From NCBI RefSeq assembly GCF_029962835.1, contig NC_080589.1:20667586-20731585 (forward strand): a stretch of DNA of 64,000 nt, in the 5' to 3' direction. This DNA comes from Magnolia sinica (lineage: Eukaryota > Streptophyta > Magnoliopsida > Magnoliales > Magnoliaceae). Within the stretch, counting starts at the first letter, position 1, and each line of letters opens with the position of its first letter. The notes under the pieces are model-generated. The model was not told where the DNA came from. It did no database searches and worked only from the letters and a program-made list of their open reading frames with translations. Both the position numbers and the translations under genes were made by a program. Shown one piece after another: positions 1-11,816 of the stretch.

Positions 1-1480
1 CTGAATTCTACGGCGAATAACACAGCTGGGAGGGACGCAATTCCCAACCTTTCATTGGCGGGTTTTGATGTGATTGATGAAATAAAGACCCAATTAGAGA
101 GGACATCCCCTGGAGTCGTTTCATGCGCAGCTTTGAGTGCTTGGGATTCCGTTTCCTTTCAAGTGAGTTTTCATCGTAGCCTGTCTTATTACCATTGGAC
201 GGTGGTGATGAGTGGGCTCACCAACTTCTTGGGATGTGTTGGGCCCACCCATCATCACTGATTTCGTCTGCCAACGTATCGTGGTTAGATGGGAAACGGA
301 TTGGCTACTCCCCTGCCACTAGCCAATCGCTAGTGGACGGTGCTCTGTGGGCCCCTCCTTGAAGTCTGCGTTTCATCCATGCCGTCCATCTATTTTTCTA
401 GATCATTTTATAATAGAATACAAAAATTAGATATATCACAATCTCAAGTGGACCACATTACAGGAAAATATATCACTATCTCAAGTGGACCACATTACAG
501 GAAACAGTGTTGATTGAACGTCGACCATTAAAAGCTTTTGGAGGCCATAAAAGTTTTGGATTAAGCTGATATTTCTTTTTTACCCTTCATATAGGTCTGT
601 ATGATCTAATCAACAGATTGGATGTCAAATAAACGGTACAGTGGGCATTAGGAGGATTTTAATGGTAGATATCCAATCACTATTGTTTTCCTGTAGTGTG
701 GTCCACCTAAGATTTATATGCTTATCATTTTTGGGAGCAGACCCTAAAATGATCTGTAAAAATAGATGAATGGCATGGATAAAAGACATACTTCGTAGTG
801 GGGCCCGCATACCACCGACCTCTAGCCACCGGGCTATTGGCAGGCCCACATGGTCGTCGCTTCTGCATGGATGTCTAGCTGTACATTCTTTGGACACTAG
901 TACCTATGGCACGATCACGATTGGATTGTGGTGATGGGTGGGGCCCAGTACTTGTTGTCTAGGTGGATTTTATGGTAGTTACTACTGTACAATCTGATGA
1001 ACGGTCTGGATGGGTGGGCCTGTATGATTTGATGGTCTAAATGATCTTAGAACCTTCTCAATATGCCACCATTATGGGAACAATCCCAACCATCTGATCA
1101 ATGTAACTTAAACGTGGCACGATTTTCAAATGTTCATTGGATGGTCACCAATCAGATGGTCCAGATTGCCCTAACAACCTTTTGAATTGTGGTCCACCCG
1201 TGGTGTAATCCACCATCTGGACCACTCAATGGTGCCAACCATACGTATTGGTGGAATGACATCCGCTCCCCCGCGAGCACATGTGCGGTTATCACGTGCC
1301 AAACTTGCAGTTCAACAGATCCACGTGGGATGTGCTGACTGGTAGAAGAGATGGAAACGTGTCAGTTGCGTCGGAGGCCCTTGCCAACATACCTGCCCCT
1401 ACCTCTAACTTCACCACACTCAAGCAAAACTTCGCCAACAAAGGCCTCAGCGTCGATGATCTCGTACATGGTCCTATCAG
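1..1480 (+). pseudogene. Class III peroxidase pseudogene (exons 2-3, 5' part outside window)
   Basis: This is a partial copy of the intact peroxidase at 16815-19376. Exon 2 runs from the window edge to about 169 (donor gtgagt) and exon 3 is 1311-1480. Compared with the intact copy, a 9-bp in-frame deletion removes Asp-Ile-Val from the conserved SCADIVAL block. The Cys of the ETCP motif is Ser, and the Arg of SARDSV is Trp. Exon 3 is 170 bp instead of 166 because of a 4-bp insertion (acat) just before the donor, which shifts the frame. The following intron can be aligned with the intact copy to about 1730. No exon 4 (proximal His motif AHTIG) was found before the next mobile element. Loss of a disulfide Cys, the frameshift and the missing exon make a working enzyme very unlikely. 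Exon 1 lies outside the window, so its state is unknown. Confidence 0.9.
291..846. repeat. Long inverted-repeat (foldback/MITE-like) element IR-1 in peroxidase intron 2
   Basis: The left end carries a terminal motif 'ggctactcccctgccactagc' type sequence, and the right end an eroded counterpart (ctagccaccgggctattggcag). The two interior halves are imperfect reverse complements: 'ccatgccgtccatctattt' at the left mirrors 'aatagatgaatggcatggat' at the right, and 'caagtggaccacattacagg' mirrors 'cctgtagtgtggtccacct'. The intact gene lacks it at the matching intron position, so it inserted after the duplication or was lost from the other copy. It has no coding capacity. The superfamily cannot be assigned from sequence alone. 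Confidence 0.7.
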
Positions 1481-2807
1481 GTATATGGAAGGAGAAGATC
1501 TGAACCGTTCGTTGCTATCAGTCGCAACGAATTTTTTCTGCAAGTACACTTAAGCAATGGTCTGTCAATGGGCCAGGTATGGGCTCGAATATTAGGCCCG
1601 AGATCACCCCAGACCAAAAATTTAAGCCCTTTTGTTCATCCAGTCCAATGATTCATAAATGATGGGCCCCACCTAATGAACAGCCCCGATCTTTGACAAA
1701 TGTGAGTGGCTGTGCCTAACCTACATAACTACCAACAGACTCACAATAACTTGAGCCACATTGGAGATCTAGGTCCACAATGAACAAATTTGGGCAAATA
1801 CGTTATCATCTTCTTGGCCCACTTTATTAGCCCAAACAAGCAGACCCATAAAGAAAACAATGAGAAATGAAACTAGGCCCCGTAACAAACTTGGGCCTCA
1901 ATAACAGACTTTGGGTCCACAGAGAAAACTGATATAAAGAATTACGGCCCACAGAAAAGGTGCAACAACGATGAACGTCTATGATCATAAACTAGCTAGC
2001 CAGTCACTAAATTCCAGATCTAATCCAACCATTCCTTAAAGGTGCAATTCGTTTCTCAATGAAGTGATTGTCTTTGAAGAAATATTCCTTTCTATTTGGT
2101 ATAAGCCACACCACTTTAGTCCCCACCTGCAATTCGTTTATTTGATCCAAGCCATCCAATTTGTTACTCTAGCCACTAATGCCATAAGTGGACTACAAAT
2201 TCCAACAAAGCATTGTAAAGCTTGGGTTCTTCAGTGCTATTTATGTTGTCACTTAGTACTAAATCACTTATGAGATGACAACATTGTTCCAGTAAGTCCC
2301 CAATCTCACAACATGATTAAGTAATTTTCGAATAAAAATTTTAAATTCGAAATTAAAACTCAAATTCACATTCAAGTAGAAAAAAAAGATGAGATTATAT
2401 GAGATGGAATAACATTACTTTATCCAAAATTTTTGATTATTTCCCTATATAAAAGGTAAGAATTAGTAATAATATCTCAAATACTTGAAATGATATCTTC
2501 CCACATAAAAAAACAAAAAAGGAGAGTTAATATCCATTATCCATTTGGCCTCACTTCATAAACGTTCTAAACCATTGATTGTAATCCAAATGCCATCTTA
2601 ACCGTAGAAGATGATGATCAGGCCCTCTTACCTCTTGTAATTACTAGCAGACTTCTAGCTATTCACCATCTATTTTCAGTTTTTAGGAAGGTTACAAAAT
2701 CTATAGACAGTCGGTTCCTTGAGCACACCCACTTGGGCGCCGAATTAGATACATTTATAATACGCACAAGGATGCATGTCATATAATCTATTGACTTCTC
2801 TTGTATT
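1481..2807. other. Noncoding spacer; intron-derived sequence then unassigned AT-rich DNA
   Basis: Positions 1481-1730 still resemble intron 3 of the intact peroxidase, including the 'atgggcc..gtatgggct' stretch. The rest is AT-rich with short ORFs only. I see no gene or structured element in it. Confidence 0.6.
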
Positions 2808-3600
2808 AAATCATTAAATTTGCAAATAAAAATCCAAGACACGTTCCCTCCACCAGTGTCTCCACATTGGGAAAAGCTGGGGCTGATGCATAGCCCGTGT
2901 GAGATCCAAAGGCTCATCAGGTGAGGCCTTATGTGAAAATTTCTTACTCTCATATTCAACAAGCACTGCTCATTGTGTGGGCCCCATTTGTGCGTAGAAC
3001 AAACACCAATCGGTCATCTTTATTCTTTTGACCGCTTACTTTTCTCATGTACGAGTGGCCTGAATGAGTAGTGGGCTTTCCTGAATTTTGGTGCATGGCA
3101 TAGTCATGGTGGTCTTGAATTGACAAACGGTCTGGATCTCATTCAGATATTCTGTGTACACCAACTCCCTCTTTATTCTTCATCCAAACCGGCTTTTAGC
3201 ATTTCTGTAATTTTCTTTGGTTTTAAAAATGCTGTAGCGAACAACGGCTTCAGGGGCGGTTTCAGAAAAAACTATTACACGTTTTCTTACTTATGCGATG
3301 GTAGTCACGGAATCCGTGCAACAAATATTTTTATGGGTCCCATTGTAATCTCTAGATAAAATCTACTCCGTTCATCAGTTGATACATCTTATTTTAGGAT
3401 ATTAATTAAAATATCAGGATAAAACCAAACTCAAGTGGGCCAGATCACGGAAAAAAGTGAGGATAGGGAGTCTCACCATTGAAACCTTCCTGGCATCCAC
3501 CATGATGTTTACATATCTATCCAATCCGTTCAAAATTGAATCCCATCGGAATGAAGGGGAAAAGAAATCCTGATCTAAAACTTCTGTGACTTGAAGAAAG
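2808..3600. repeat. Dispersed repeat, copy A (second copy at 53978-55230)
   Basis: This stretch can be aligned by eye with 53978-55230. Shared landmarks in order are: 'cattgtgtgggccc', 'tttattctt(c/t)tgacc', 'ctggatctcattca', 'gtacaacaaatat/gtgcaacaaatat', 'ggataaaacc', 'gaaaccttcct' and 'ctgatctaaaactt'. Identity looks moderate, with many small indels. No long ORF is conserved, so it is probably an old noncoding transposon-derived repeat. Confidence 0.65.
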
Positions 3601-4029
3601 TTTTAGTGGTGGGAATCCATTTCTCCACTTCTTTTAATGGTGTGGCTCACAAGAGTTTTGGATCTATTTAATTTTAATATGAAGATTTAAATTGATCTGA
3701 ATCAACTGATGGACGGAGCGGATTCAGCATATAAATCTCGGTGGACCGAAAGAGCTTTCCACTACACGGCTCATTGTCCGACGGGTGGATGCAAATCGCC
3801 CTAATCGGCAATTCGCGCGATTCTCCTTACGAAGCGTATTTCGCGTCTCCATATTATTCGGAACATGTCGCACACGTTGACTATGGAGGCACGGAGCCAT
3901 GTGTGGGGCCCACTGTAATGTTTGTATTATATCCATTCCGTCATGTTCTGCCAGCTCATTTTAATATACGAGCCCAAACACGAGGGAGAACCAAAACTAA
4001 GAAAGAATGACCAGTAAATGCCCTACACG
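3601..4029. other. Spacer without recognisable gene
   Basis: Short overlapping ORFs occur on both strands but resemble nothing known to me. The motif 'attcgcgcga' here also occurs near 54446, so the repeat of the previous entry may extend into it. Confidence 0.4.
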
Positions 4030-4516
4030 GATTGCGTCCTACCGTCTGGATAGGGATACGTGGGGCCCACCGTGATTATCCACGCCGTTCATCATTTTTA
4101 TCAGATCATTTTAAGGTATAAATCTAAAAATTAGGAAGGTCCACAGCTACAGTAGACCACACCAAAGGAAGCTGCAGTGATAATGACATCCACCATTGAA
4201 ACCTTTCTAAGAACCACCGTGATGGTTTTTTTTTTTTTTAACCATCCAACCTATTCATAAGGTCACGTAGATGTGGATGAAGTGAAGACACAAATATCAG
4301 CTTGATCCAAAACTTCCCAAGAAGTTCTTAATGGTGTACGTTCAATACCCAGTTTGTGGTCCACCTGATATTTGGAACTGTCTCAATTTTTTTGGATTGT
4401 ATCTTAAAATGATGTGATAAAAATGATGAATGGTGTAGATAAAACACTTACATCACGGTGGGCCTCACAGAGCCCCGCCAGACGGATTAGTGCCGGGGTG
4501 AGGGTAGGACGCAATC
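4030..4516. repeat. Inverted-repeat element IR-2
   Basis: The ends are 14-bp perfect terminal inverted repeats: gattgcgtcctacc at 4030-4043 and its reverse complement at 4503-4516. The interior shows the family's mirrored halves, with 'gtggggcccaccgtgat' at the left and 'catcacggtgggcctcac' at the right. There is a T-run near 4230. It is about 487 bp and noncoding. Confidence 0.75.
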
Positions 4517-4955
4517 GACGTCCCTAAATGTCAACCCGTTAAACCTTCTCTGTTGACATAAAAAGATTTCGATGGGTCTGATATTTGTGTTTTACCTGAT
4601 CCTGGAGGGAGTCACCATATGAAGGGTCTAGATGGTGTAAGTCCTAAAATGAGCTGCAGAAACGGCTGGACAGAGCAGATATAATACAAATATAAGCTTG
4701 GGGTTACAGCCTGCAGGTGATGCTGTAACACTTTGTTACAGGTCTTTTAGATCTAAACCATTAATTTCATATTTACAGTAGTTAAAAAAAAACTATATGT
4801 ATGGGGAATTATATCCCCTTAATTGGTGGCGAGCAAATGAACACGAAAAGACAAAAGGAAAGGGACGGCTCTTATTAAGTGAGAAAAGGCCCAATTATTA
4901 GATGTTGATATCTACAATAGTCAACGTTGACATATGATGTGTATAATAGTACGCG
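4517..4955. other. Spacer between inverted-repeat elements
   Basis: AT-rich DNA with no ORF of note. Fragments near 4560-4700 resemble internal parts of the inverted-repeat family ('gatgggtctgatatttgtgttttacctgatcc' type), so this may be an older eroded copy. Confidence 0.4.
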
Positions 4956-5066
4956 GATTGCGTCCTGCCCCGTCTCTACCCACGAACGGTCAGTTCTGTT
5001 GGTGGGCCCACCTTGATATATATGTGTATCATTTTAGATTATTTTAAGTTGCATTAAAGTAAATGT
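4956..5066. repeat. Left part of inverted-repeat element IR-3, split by the Tat-like element
   Basis: It begins with gattgcgtcctgcc at 4956 and breaks at 5066, where the retrotransposon begins. The other part is 14591-14740, ending in the reverse complement form ggcaggacgtaatc. The 5-bp duplication aatgt (5062-5066 and 14586-14590) marks the insertion point. Confidence 0.8.
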
Positions 5067-5585
5067 TGTTGATGCAAATATCTGGTTCGTCCTCCTAGAC
5101 CTTCGTGTACCTGCACAGAGAGGGGGCAAAGGAGACCCTGGCTTGAGCAGGGGACCCTCCGATGCCAAAGTCAGGCCTGGATTCGGGGTCTAGATGTATG
5201 GAGGGGTTCTGAGAAAGAATTATTTTTTCTTACCTCCCAAGACGATGGAGGTCCCTCTTTTAAAGCTGCTGGAGCATTTAATCGTACGAGGATTCTTCTC
5301 CTGATATCGCGGAGATGGGATCGCGCCCATCTCCAATCTTCATCCGATCCCGTGAGCTTCGGGATCGGGGATCTTATCTCGAGATATTCGGGATGAGGCT
5401 TTTGTCTTACGCTGGACAATCTGACAAGAAAGTCGGCCCGACGCGTGCCCGGATTGTGATGTGTCGTTCGAACCGACTCAACTTCTGTCTCGGCTTAGTA
5501 AACCATACCTCGGATCTGATACATCTTTTAGCGACCCGAGGCACTAAGTCCGAGTCTCCGAACTTGGTATCGTTTGTCCCCAACA
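5067..5585 (-). repeat. 3' LTR of the Tat-like element
   Basis: 519 bp, bounded by TGTTG and CAACA. It is nearly identical to 14070-14585. Because the coding strand is minus, this left-hand copy is the 3' LTR. Confidence 0.93.
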
Positions 5586-6081
5586 GTAAGCCCCCTTACT
5601 CCGTGTGTTTCATATGATACTTAGGAGTAGCGAGTTTCGAGTCGGTTCATAACTTAGTCCGAGACGAGAAGTAGTCATTTAATGCATTCTGTGTGGCCTT
5701 TGATAGGGGACGGTTCAGTTTCTGACATCGCATGCGCCAACAGCCGTCAAATCGCACACCCCGCCAATGAGGGTTGGACACGTAGTAAGGGCATTATTGT
5801 CGTCAGTCGACGTGCGCCACGTGTCGAGTGGGGGAATCGATGCAGGCGTCGAATCATTTTCCCATTAATTGCTTCCGCCGTATGGCAACCTTATAAAACG
5901 GTAGGGGTCCCGCACTTTGAACTTTTATTGCCATTGCCATTCCCACTTTGCGTTTTCTTTGGAGCTTTCCTGGTCTTTTGTCTTCTTCCTTTCCTCTCTC
6001 TGAACTGTCAGCGGCTCCTTCCGCCATTTCCGTTTTCTTTCTCCCTCCGGTGAGTCCCTCCTTCCTTTTTCTTTAGTGATA

Positions 6082-8385
6082 ATGACGGTTAGAGGTCCCC
6101 GAAGTCCCCAGGAGGGAGTTTCCGGAGATGAAGGCGAAGCGCAACGTTTTTGGAACGTTGCGGAATCGCCTTCTTTACTGACAGAGGTAGCAGTTGATGC
6201 GAACGCTGCTTTCCTTTCTGAGAGGGTTGCTGGAGCACCGGCGGAGCGCCCTGCTTCCGTTGCTCCTTCTCGTGGTGGGTTGTCTTTATTAACCCGCCCG
6301 GGAAGGCCTAACTTTCCAAGGGGCATGGAGGAAGAAGAGGAGGGAGAAGAGGAGATATTGATTGCTGAAGGAACCTCTGGGTCGGTTCCTGTTGATGAGT
6401 CTGCGCACGCCGAGTCCGAAGGAGAAGGATCGGGGGATGATCTAAGCGGCCCCGTTCCTTCGGTTTTAACCGAGGCGGACTTAGACAGAATCCGAATCGG
6501 GTATCAGATCCCTGAATTGGTTATCATTTATCTTCCCCGTCCGAATGACTTGCCGGATCATCCTCCTGCTGGGGCGGTCGCGATCTACCAAGTCTCAATG
6601 CAATGCGGCTTGTGTTTGCCCCTTCAGGCCATTGTCCGGGGAGTTTTATCCCGTATTCGGATTGCCCTAGGGCAAATAGTTCCGAATGGGTGGAGGAACT
6701 TATTCGGGTGTGCGGTGCTGTGGGCCGAGATGGAACAGCCACCGCTAACAGTCGACGAATTTCTCCACTTGTACCAAGTGCGTGTGAACCCGAACTACCC
6801 CGGCTTTTATATCTTCGCTGCTTGGCGAGGCGGAGGCGGCTCCCTAATAACTGACCCTCCCACTTCCAACAAACATTGGAGAGAACGTTGGTTTTGGGCC
6901 TGTGGCGGCTGGGAGACGGCTGAGTCCGAGTCCTGCGAGGCTCGCGTTCCTCGGGCGTTCCAGAGAGCAGGTGACTTGGGTCTTCTCTCTTGCCCTTTTT
7001 TATTTTTGTAATATTCTGAATCTGACGGGGTTGTGTCTGACAGATATTCCGAAGAAGCGGCCAAAGCTCGGCTCCAGTGCTTCAGCCCGGATCAAAGAGT
7101 TGAGGACGTTGGACCCAACAGATAGGTCCTGGAAGGTGCTTTTGCAGCCGGAGCGTCTTCATCTCGCAGGTCTAGACTCGGCCGTCACAGGTAATTGAAA
7201 ACGCATCTTCATGCATCTTCTAAATTTTCCCTGACTTACTTCGTTTTTTTTTTTTTTTTTTTCTTTGTAGATTTGCCCGAAGCTCGACCCAGTCTCAGGA
7301 TCGTTCCCGAACCTACTCCCTCGGAAATGACTGGAGCTCGTCCCCCTCTTAGGACCGTTTCAAAATTAAAGGCCCCTCCGCGATCAGTTCTTCTGTCAGA
7401 GCCTCGGCCGCCGAAGAGACAGAGGGTTGTGCGGAAGGAGAAGGAGCTTGCTAGTTCTTCTGCCCCTACCGTCGTCGAAATTTCTGACCCGGAAGAAAGG
7501 GCGGAAGCGACGGAGGCCGCTGCCTCCGAACCTCAGGCGGCACCTGACTCGGGACACACTGCGACGGATGTTCCGAGGCAGGAGGAAGAGACCAGAGCCG
7601 CGTCTTCCAGAGGGGAAGAAGAGATGAGGACTGCATCCTCCAGAGGGGAGGAGACGAACCAAGAAGGGCCGTCCGTCCTGCAGAAGGTGGTGTCGGAGAT
7701 GGTTCCCTGGGCCTTAGCCCATGGGGGCGAAAAAGAGTTCGTCAGTCTCTACAACGCCCCTTCATCGCAAACCGTTGGCCATGCAGCAAGGGTGCTTTTT
7801 GAACTTGCTCCCTGCTTGATCAAGGCCAGCAAAGAGCTATCTTCGACTCATCGGCTGCAGACTCTTCTGTCGGAAGCCGAAGGGCGACGCGAGGAGGCCG
7901 AAATCCGGGTCGGCGTTCTAACAGGAGAGGCGGCCATTGCCCGGAAAGCTGCCGAAGACGCGAAAGCAGAGGCGGCTTTCTCCAAGAGAGCCCTCGACGA
8001 AGCACAAGCCGAAGTTACTCGGCTATTGGCTCTACTTTCGGGAGCTGAGGAAGAGAACCGATGAGTTCTCGCAGCGCATGCTTCTTGTGCTGATGACTTG
8101 GCTCGGGCCAAGCTTAAGGCGGCGGAGCATATTCAGCAGGCCGACGAGAAGACTCGGGAGGCTGAGAAGGCTAGGGACCAAGCCGTCCAAGCTTTCCTTG
8201 AGTCAGCTGAGTTCGAGGATGAGAGAGATCGTTTGTTCCAAAGCGGATATCTGGAATGTGTCAAGGATATCAAGAAATCCTTTCCTGATCTTGATCTCTC
8301 AGAAATCGAGGGTGGAGTAGCCTCGGAATCCGAGAACCCGGACGCCGCTGCTGAAGGCACTGCTGGGAACGAGGCCGGTATATGA
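6082..8385 (+). pseudogene. Antisense three-exon gene of Tat element (putative gypsy-type transposon domain)
   Basis: A plus-strand gene opposite to gag-pol. Likely exons are 6082-6970, 7044-7190 and 7271-8385. All junctions have GT/AG borders, and the phases match (G|AT at both joins). Exon 1 encodes an acidic N-terminus, then a domain resembling Pfam Transposase_28 ('putative gypsy type transposon'). Its landmarks are 'PELVIIYLP', 'GLCLPLQAIVRGVL' and 'WRERWFW'. Exon 3 is charged and Ala/Glu-rich, with coiled-coil character. An in-frame TGA at 8062-8064 interrupts exon 3; the same frame then continues in the same style to 8385. Such antisense genes are known in Tat elements but their role is not established. 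The start at 6082 is the first ATG of the frame. Whether the TGA is a mutation or read through is unknown. Confidence 0.75.
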
Positions 8386-8532
8386 GAGGGTCTCTGATAT
8401 TTTTTTGTTTTACTTTTAAACTCGATGTATTCATGTGTTGTACTTGCATGTTGATGAATGAAAGTAAACGCCTAGTTTTATTCATTTAACTTGGCTTCAA
8501 TTCTTAGTTCAGTTTAAATATCGAATACCGGG

Positions 8533-9795
8533 CTAAGGATAGTAAATCTTGAGGTGCTCAGCGTTCCAGGGGTGAGGCAATGATTGTCCGTCTAGATCTT
8601 CTAGCCGATACGTTCCTGGTCGGATGGTGCTCGAGACGATATAGGATCCTTCCCAATTGGGTCCCAACGTACCCGATCCAAATTCCTTGGTATTGGAAAA
8701 TACTTTTCGGAGAACCATATCTCCCATTCGAAACCTCCTGACCTTAACTCGGGTATTGTAGAACCGAGCCACTTGTCGTTGCCGCTCCTCCGTGCGCGCC
8801 GTGCCACTTCCCTTCGTTCGTCTAGAAGGTCGAGTCCGAGTGTGAGGAGTTCTTCATTTTCTTCCGCATTGAACGAAGTGATTCGAGCCGAAGGTAATCC
8901 GATTTCAACGGGAGTGACGGCTTCCGAGCCATATGCGAGTGAAAAGGGAGTTTCTCCTGTGGCGGTTCGCGCTGTAGTTCGGTAAGCCCAGAGAATTTTC
9001 GGGAGCTCTTCGGCCCATCCGCCTTTGGCCCGGTCAAGCTTGGTCCGAAGATGTTGCTTGATAATCTTGTTAACCGCCTCAACTTGTCCGTTAGTTTGAG
9101 GATGATGAGGCGAAGAATAGGTGTTTCTGATTCCGAGGTTGTTGCACATCTCGCGAAAGCTTCTATTATCAAATTGCCTTCCATTGTCTGTAATAATGGT
9201 ACGGGGTACTCCAAATCGGCAGATAATATTTTTCCATACAAACTCGGTGATCTTCTGCTCGGTTATTTTAGCTAATGGCTCCGCCTCGGCCCACTTCGTG
9301 AAATAGTCCACTGCTACCACAGCAAACTTGGTCTGACCTTTTCCCATAGGGAGCGGGCCTATGATGTCGACACCCCACTGTGCGAAGGGCCAGGGACCAG
9401 TCATCGGCGTCAGTGCCTCGGGGGCTTGCCTCGGAATTGCCGCGAACCGTTGACATTTGTCGCATTTTTGGACGAGCTTGCGAGCGTCGTGTTGGATAGT
9501 GGGTCAGTAATATCCCTGTCATAGGACCTTGTGGGCGAGAGATCGCCCTCCAGAGTAGTTTCCGCAGATTCCTTCATGGATGTCACGTAATACATAGTTT
9601 GCCTCACTAGGTTTGAGGCACCGCAGCAACGGAGCGTAGTAACCTTTCTTATAGAGGGTTCCGTTGAGTATGGTGTAACGGGAGGCTCGGATCTTAATTC
9701 GTCGAGCCTCGGCGCGATCCTCAGGCAACTTTCCTTCGTCAAGGTATTGGCGGATTGGATCGATCCAGGATGGTTCGAGTTGATTGTATTGACGG
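8533..9795 (-). pseudogene. Tat-like integrase region, frameshifted
   Basis: Integrase inserts the element cDNA into the genome. The minus-strand frame from about 9795 shows an HHCC-type zinc-binding region (start near DIHEGICGNYSGG, end CDKCQR). The core follows, with catalytic residues in WGVDIIGP, ITDNG and TNGQVEAVNK (D, D, E). The C-terminal part, beginning MARFYNTRVKVRRF, is in another frame from about 8795 to 8533. Two in-frame TGA codons near 9519 and 9505 fall in a KVL-x-QGYY-x-PT stretch where the family normally has Arg and Trp. Both are explained by single transitions. These stops and the frameshift near 8795 make the enzyme non-functional here. Confidence 0.88.
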
Positions 9796-10891
9796 CCTCG
9801 CTAATTGGTTCATCTATACTCGGCTTATCGACGTATTCGATAGGGACGGACCTGGGTATTTCATCTTCATCGGCTGAGGCGAGCTTTGCTAACAAATCGG
9901 CTTTGCTGTTTTCCGTACGAGGGATCCGAGTGACACGACAGAGTTGAAATCCGTTGATAAGTTCTTTCGCTTTCTTCCTGTATGCCCTTAACTGGTCTTT
10001 CCGTGTCTGGTATACACTGGTAACTTGATTAACAACCAACTGAGAGTCGCTGAAAACACTGAGGTGCGTGACCTCCATGCTAGCGGTGAGTCGGAGGCCG
10101 AGTAACAACGCTTCATATTCCGCCGTATTGTTCGACGCTTGGAATCCAAGTCGTAAGGCATACTGTATATAGGTATGATCGAGGGTTTCCAGCACAACCC
10201 CAGCCCCACTTGCCTTCGAGTTGGAAGAACCGTCGACAAACAGTTTCCAGGGAATAGGGCAGGTAAGGGTCGGGGGAGCGGTTGTTGTTGGAACTGCAAT
10301 ATCCTTTGGCATATTGTTGACCGGGAGCTCGGTTGGTGGTGTTCCCTCGGCAATAAAATCAGCTACTGCTTGCCCTTTGATTGCTGCCTTCGGTCTGTAT
10401 TGAATGTCAAATTCACTCAATTCGATGGCCCATTTCGTGAGTCGGCCGGAAGCTTCTGGTTTCTGCAATACCTGGTGAAGCGGAAGATCGGTCATTACGA
10501 TGATGGTATGGGCATGGAAGTATGGCCTGAGTCGGCGAGAGGAAGTAATTAAAGCCAATGCCATTTTTTTCAGGCTTGGGTATCTTGTTTCTGCTGGCAA
10601 TAATGCTTTGCTGACGTAGTAAACCGGCAGTTGCTTTCCTTCGGATTCTCGTATCAAAGCCGAGCTAACCGCTACCTCGGACACCGCTAGGTAAAGGAGC
10701 AAAGACTCCCCCGATTCGGGCTTTGATAAGAGAGGTGCAGAACCGAGACATGATTTTAATTGTTGGAATGCCGCTTCACATTCTTCCGTCCAGCCCATTG
10801 TTTGTCTTCCTTTCAACTGTCTGAAGAAAGGGAGACATTTATCCGTGGCTCTGGACAGGAACCGATTAAGTGTTGCGACTCGTCCAGTCAA
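9796..10891 (-). pseudogene. Tat-like RNase H plus second archaeal-type RNase H
   Basis: The reading frame from 10891 begins in the RT-RNase H connection (TGRVATLNRFLSRATDKC). It continues through the Ty3-type RNase H region (LLLYLAVSEVAVSSALIRE). A second RNase H follows, with LFVDGSSNSKASGAG, NTAEYEALLLGL and FSDSQLVVNQ. Two RNase H domains in one pol are typical of the Tat lineage. The 493-residue open frame runs on to 9410, but the part past about 9795 is out of frame with integrase, so the frame shifts there. Separation from the RT frame at 10978-10891 needs two single-base losses. Confidence 0.88.
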
Positions 10892-10940
10892 CCTTTGGAT
10901 GTCCTTTATGGTTTTAGGGGATTCATATCAATCAAAGCCT

Positions 10941-11816
10941 TTATCTTCTCAAGGTTTGCTCTATTCCTCGCTGACTAACCAAGAAACCGAGGAACTTTCC
11001 AGAGCTCACCCCAAAAGCACATTTACTCGGATTCAGCTTCATCCGAAACTTCCGTAGGGTGAGAAACATTTCTTCCAAATCATTCACATGATCTGCCGCG
11101 TGTATACTTTTGACGAGCATGTCATCAATATATACTTCCATGGTTCGGCCTATAAGCCGAGCAAAGATTTTGTTAACTAATCTTTGATAGGTTGCACCGG
11201 CATTCTTCAGACCAAATGGCATCACTCGGTAACAATAAAGGCCTTTGTCGGTGACAAAGGTAGTTTTTGATTTATCTGTCTTATGCATTGCAATTTGATT
11301 ATACCCTGAATAAGCATCCATGAAGCTAAGGAGCTCATGTCCGGCGGTACTATCTACTAGCTGGTCTATCCTTGGAAGCGGAAAGCTATCCTTTGGGCAG
11401 GCTTTATTTAAGTCAGTATAGTCAATACAGACTCGCCACTTCCCGTTGGATTTCTTTACAAGCACGACATTCGCGACCCATTCTGGATAGTGTACTTCTT
11501 CTATGAAATTAGCCTGGAGGAGTTTGTTGACTTCTTCTTCAATGATGGCGTATCGTTCAGGGCCGAGCGGTCGCCGCTTCTGTCGGATCGGTCGATACGA
11601 CGGATCGATGTTGAGTCGGTGAGTCATCACAGAAGGGTCGATCCCGGGCATATCTTCATGGCACCAGGCAAATACGTCGGCGTACCTACGGAGCAGGGTT
11701 ATCAGCTTCTCTTTCAAGGGGGACTGAAAGGACGAGCCGATTCGTACCGTCTTGGATCCATCTGTTTCGACAAAGGGGATTGAGATAAGATCTTCGGCCG
11801 GTTTGCCCTCGTTCAT
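10941..11816 (-). pseudogene. Tat-like reverse transcriptase, frameshifted at both ends
   Basis: The reverse transcriptase domain copies element RNA into DNA. Recognisable motifs are [26 protein letters not shown] split over two blocks, [27 protein letters not shown] and the catalytic YIDD (near residue 230). The frame opens inside the end of the gag-protease frame. A one-base loss in the C/G run near 11825-11832 would join the two. It ends at [10 protein letters not shown], followed by a frameshift. The ATG at 11816 is probably not a true start; the domain belongs to a gag-pol polyprotein. Confidence 0.9.

Noticed and set aside
1292..1549. Antisense ORFs over the peroxidase exons (also 17956-18159 and 19163-19360)
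   Set aside because: They are shadows of real coding exons on the plus strand.
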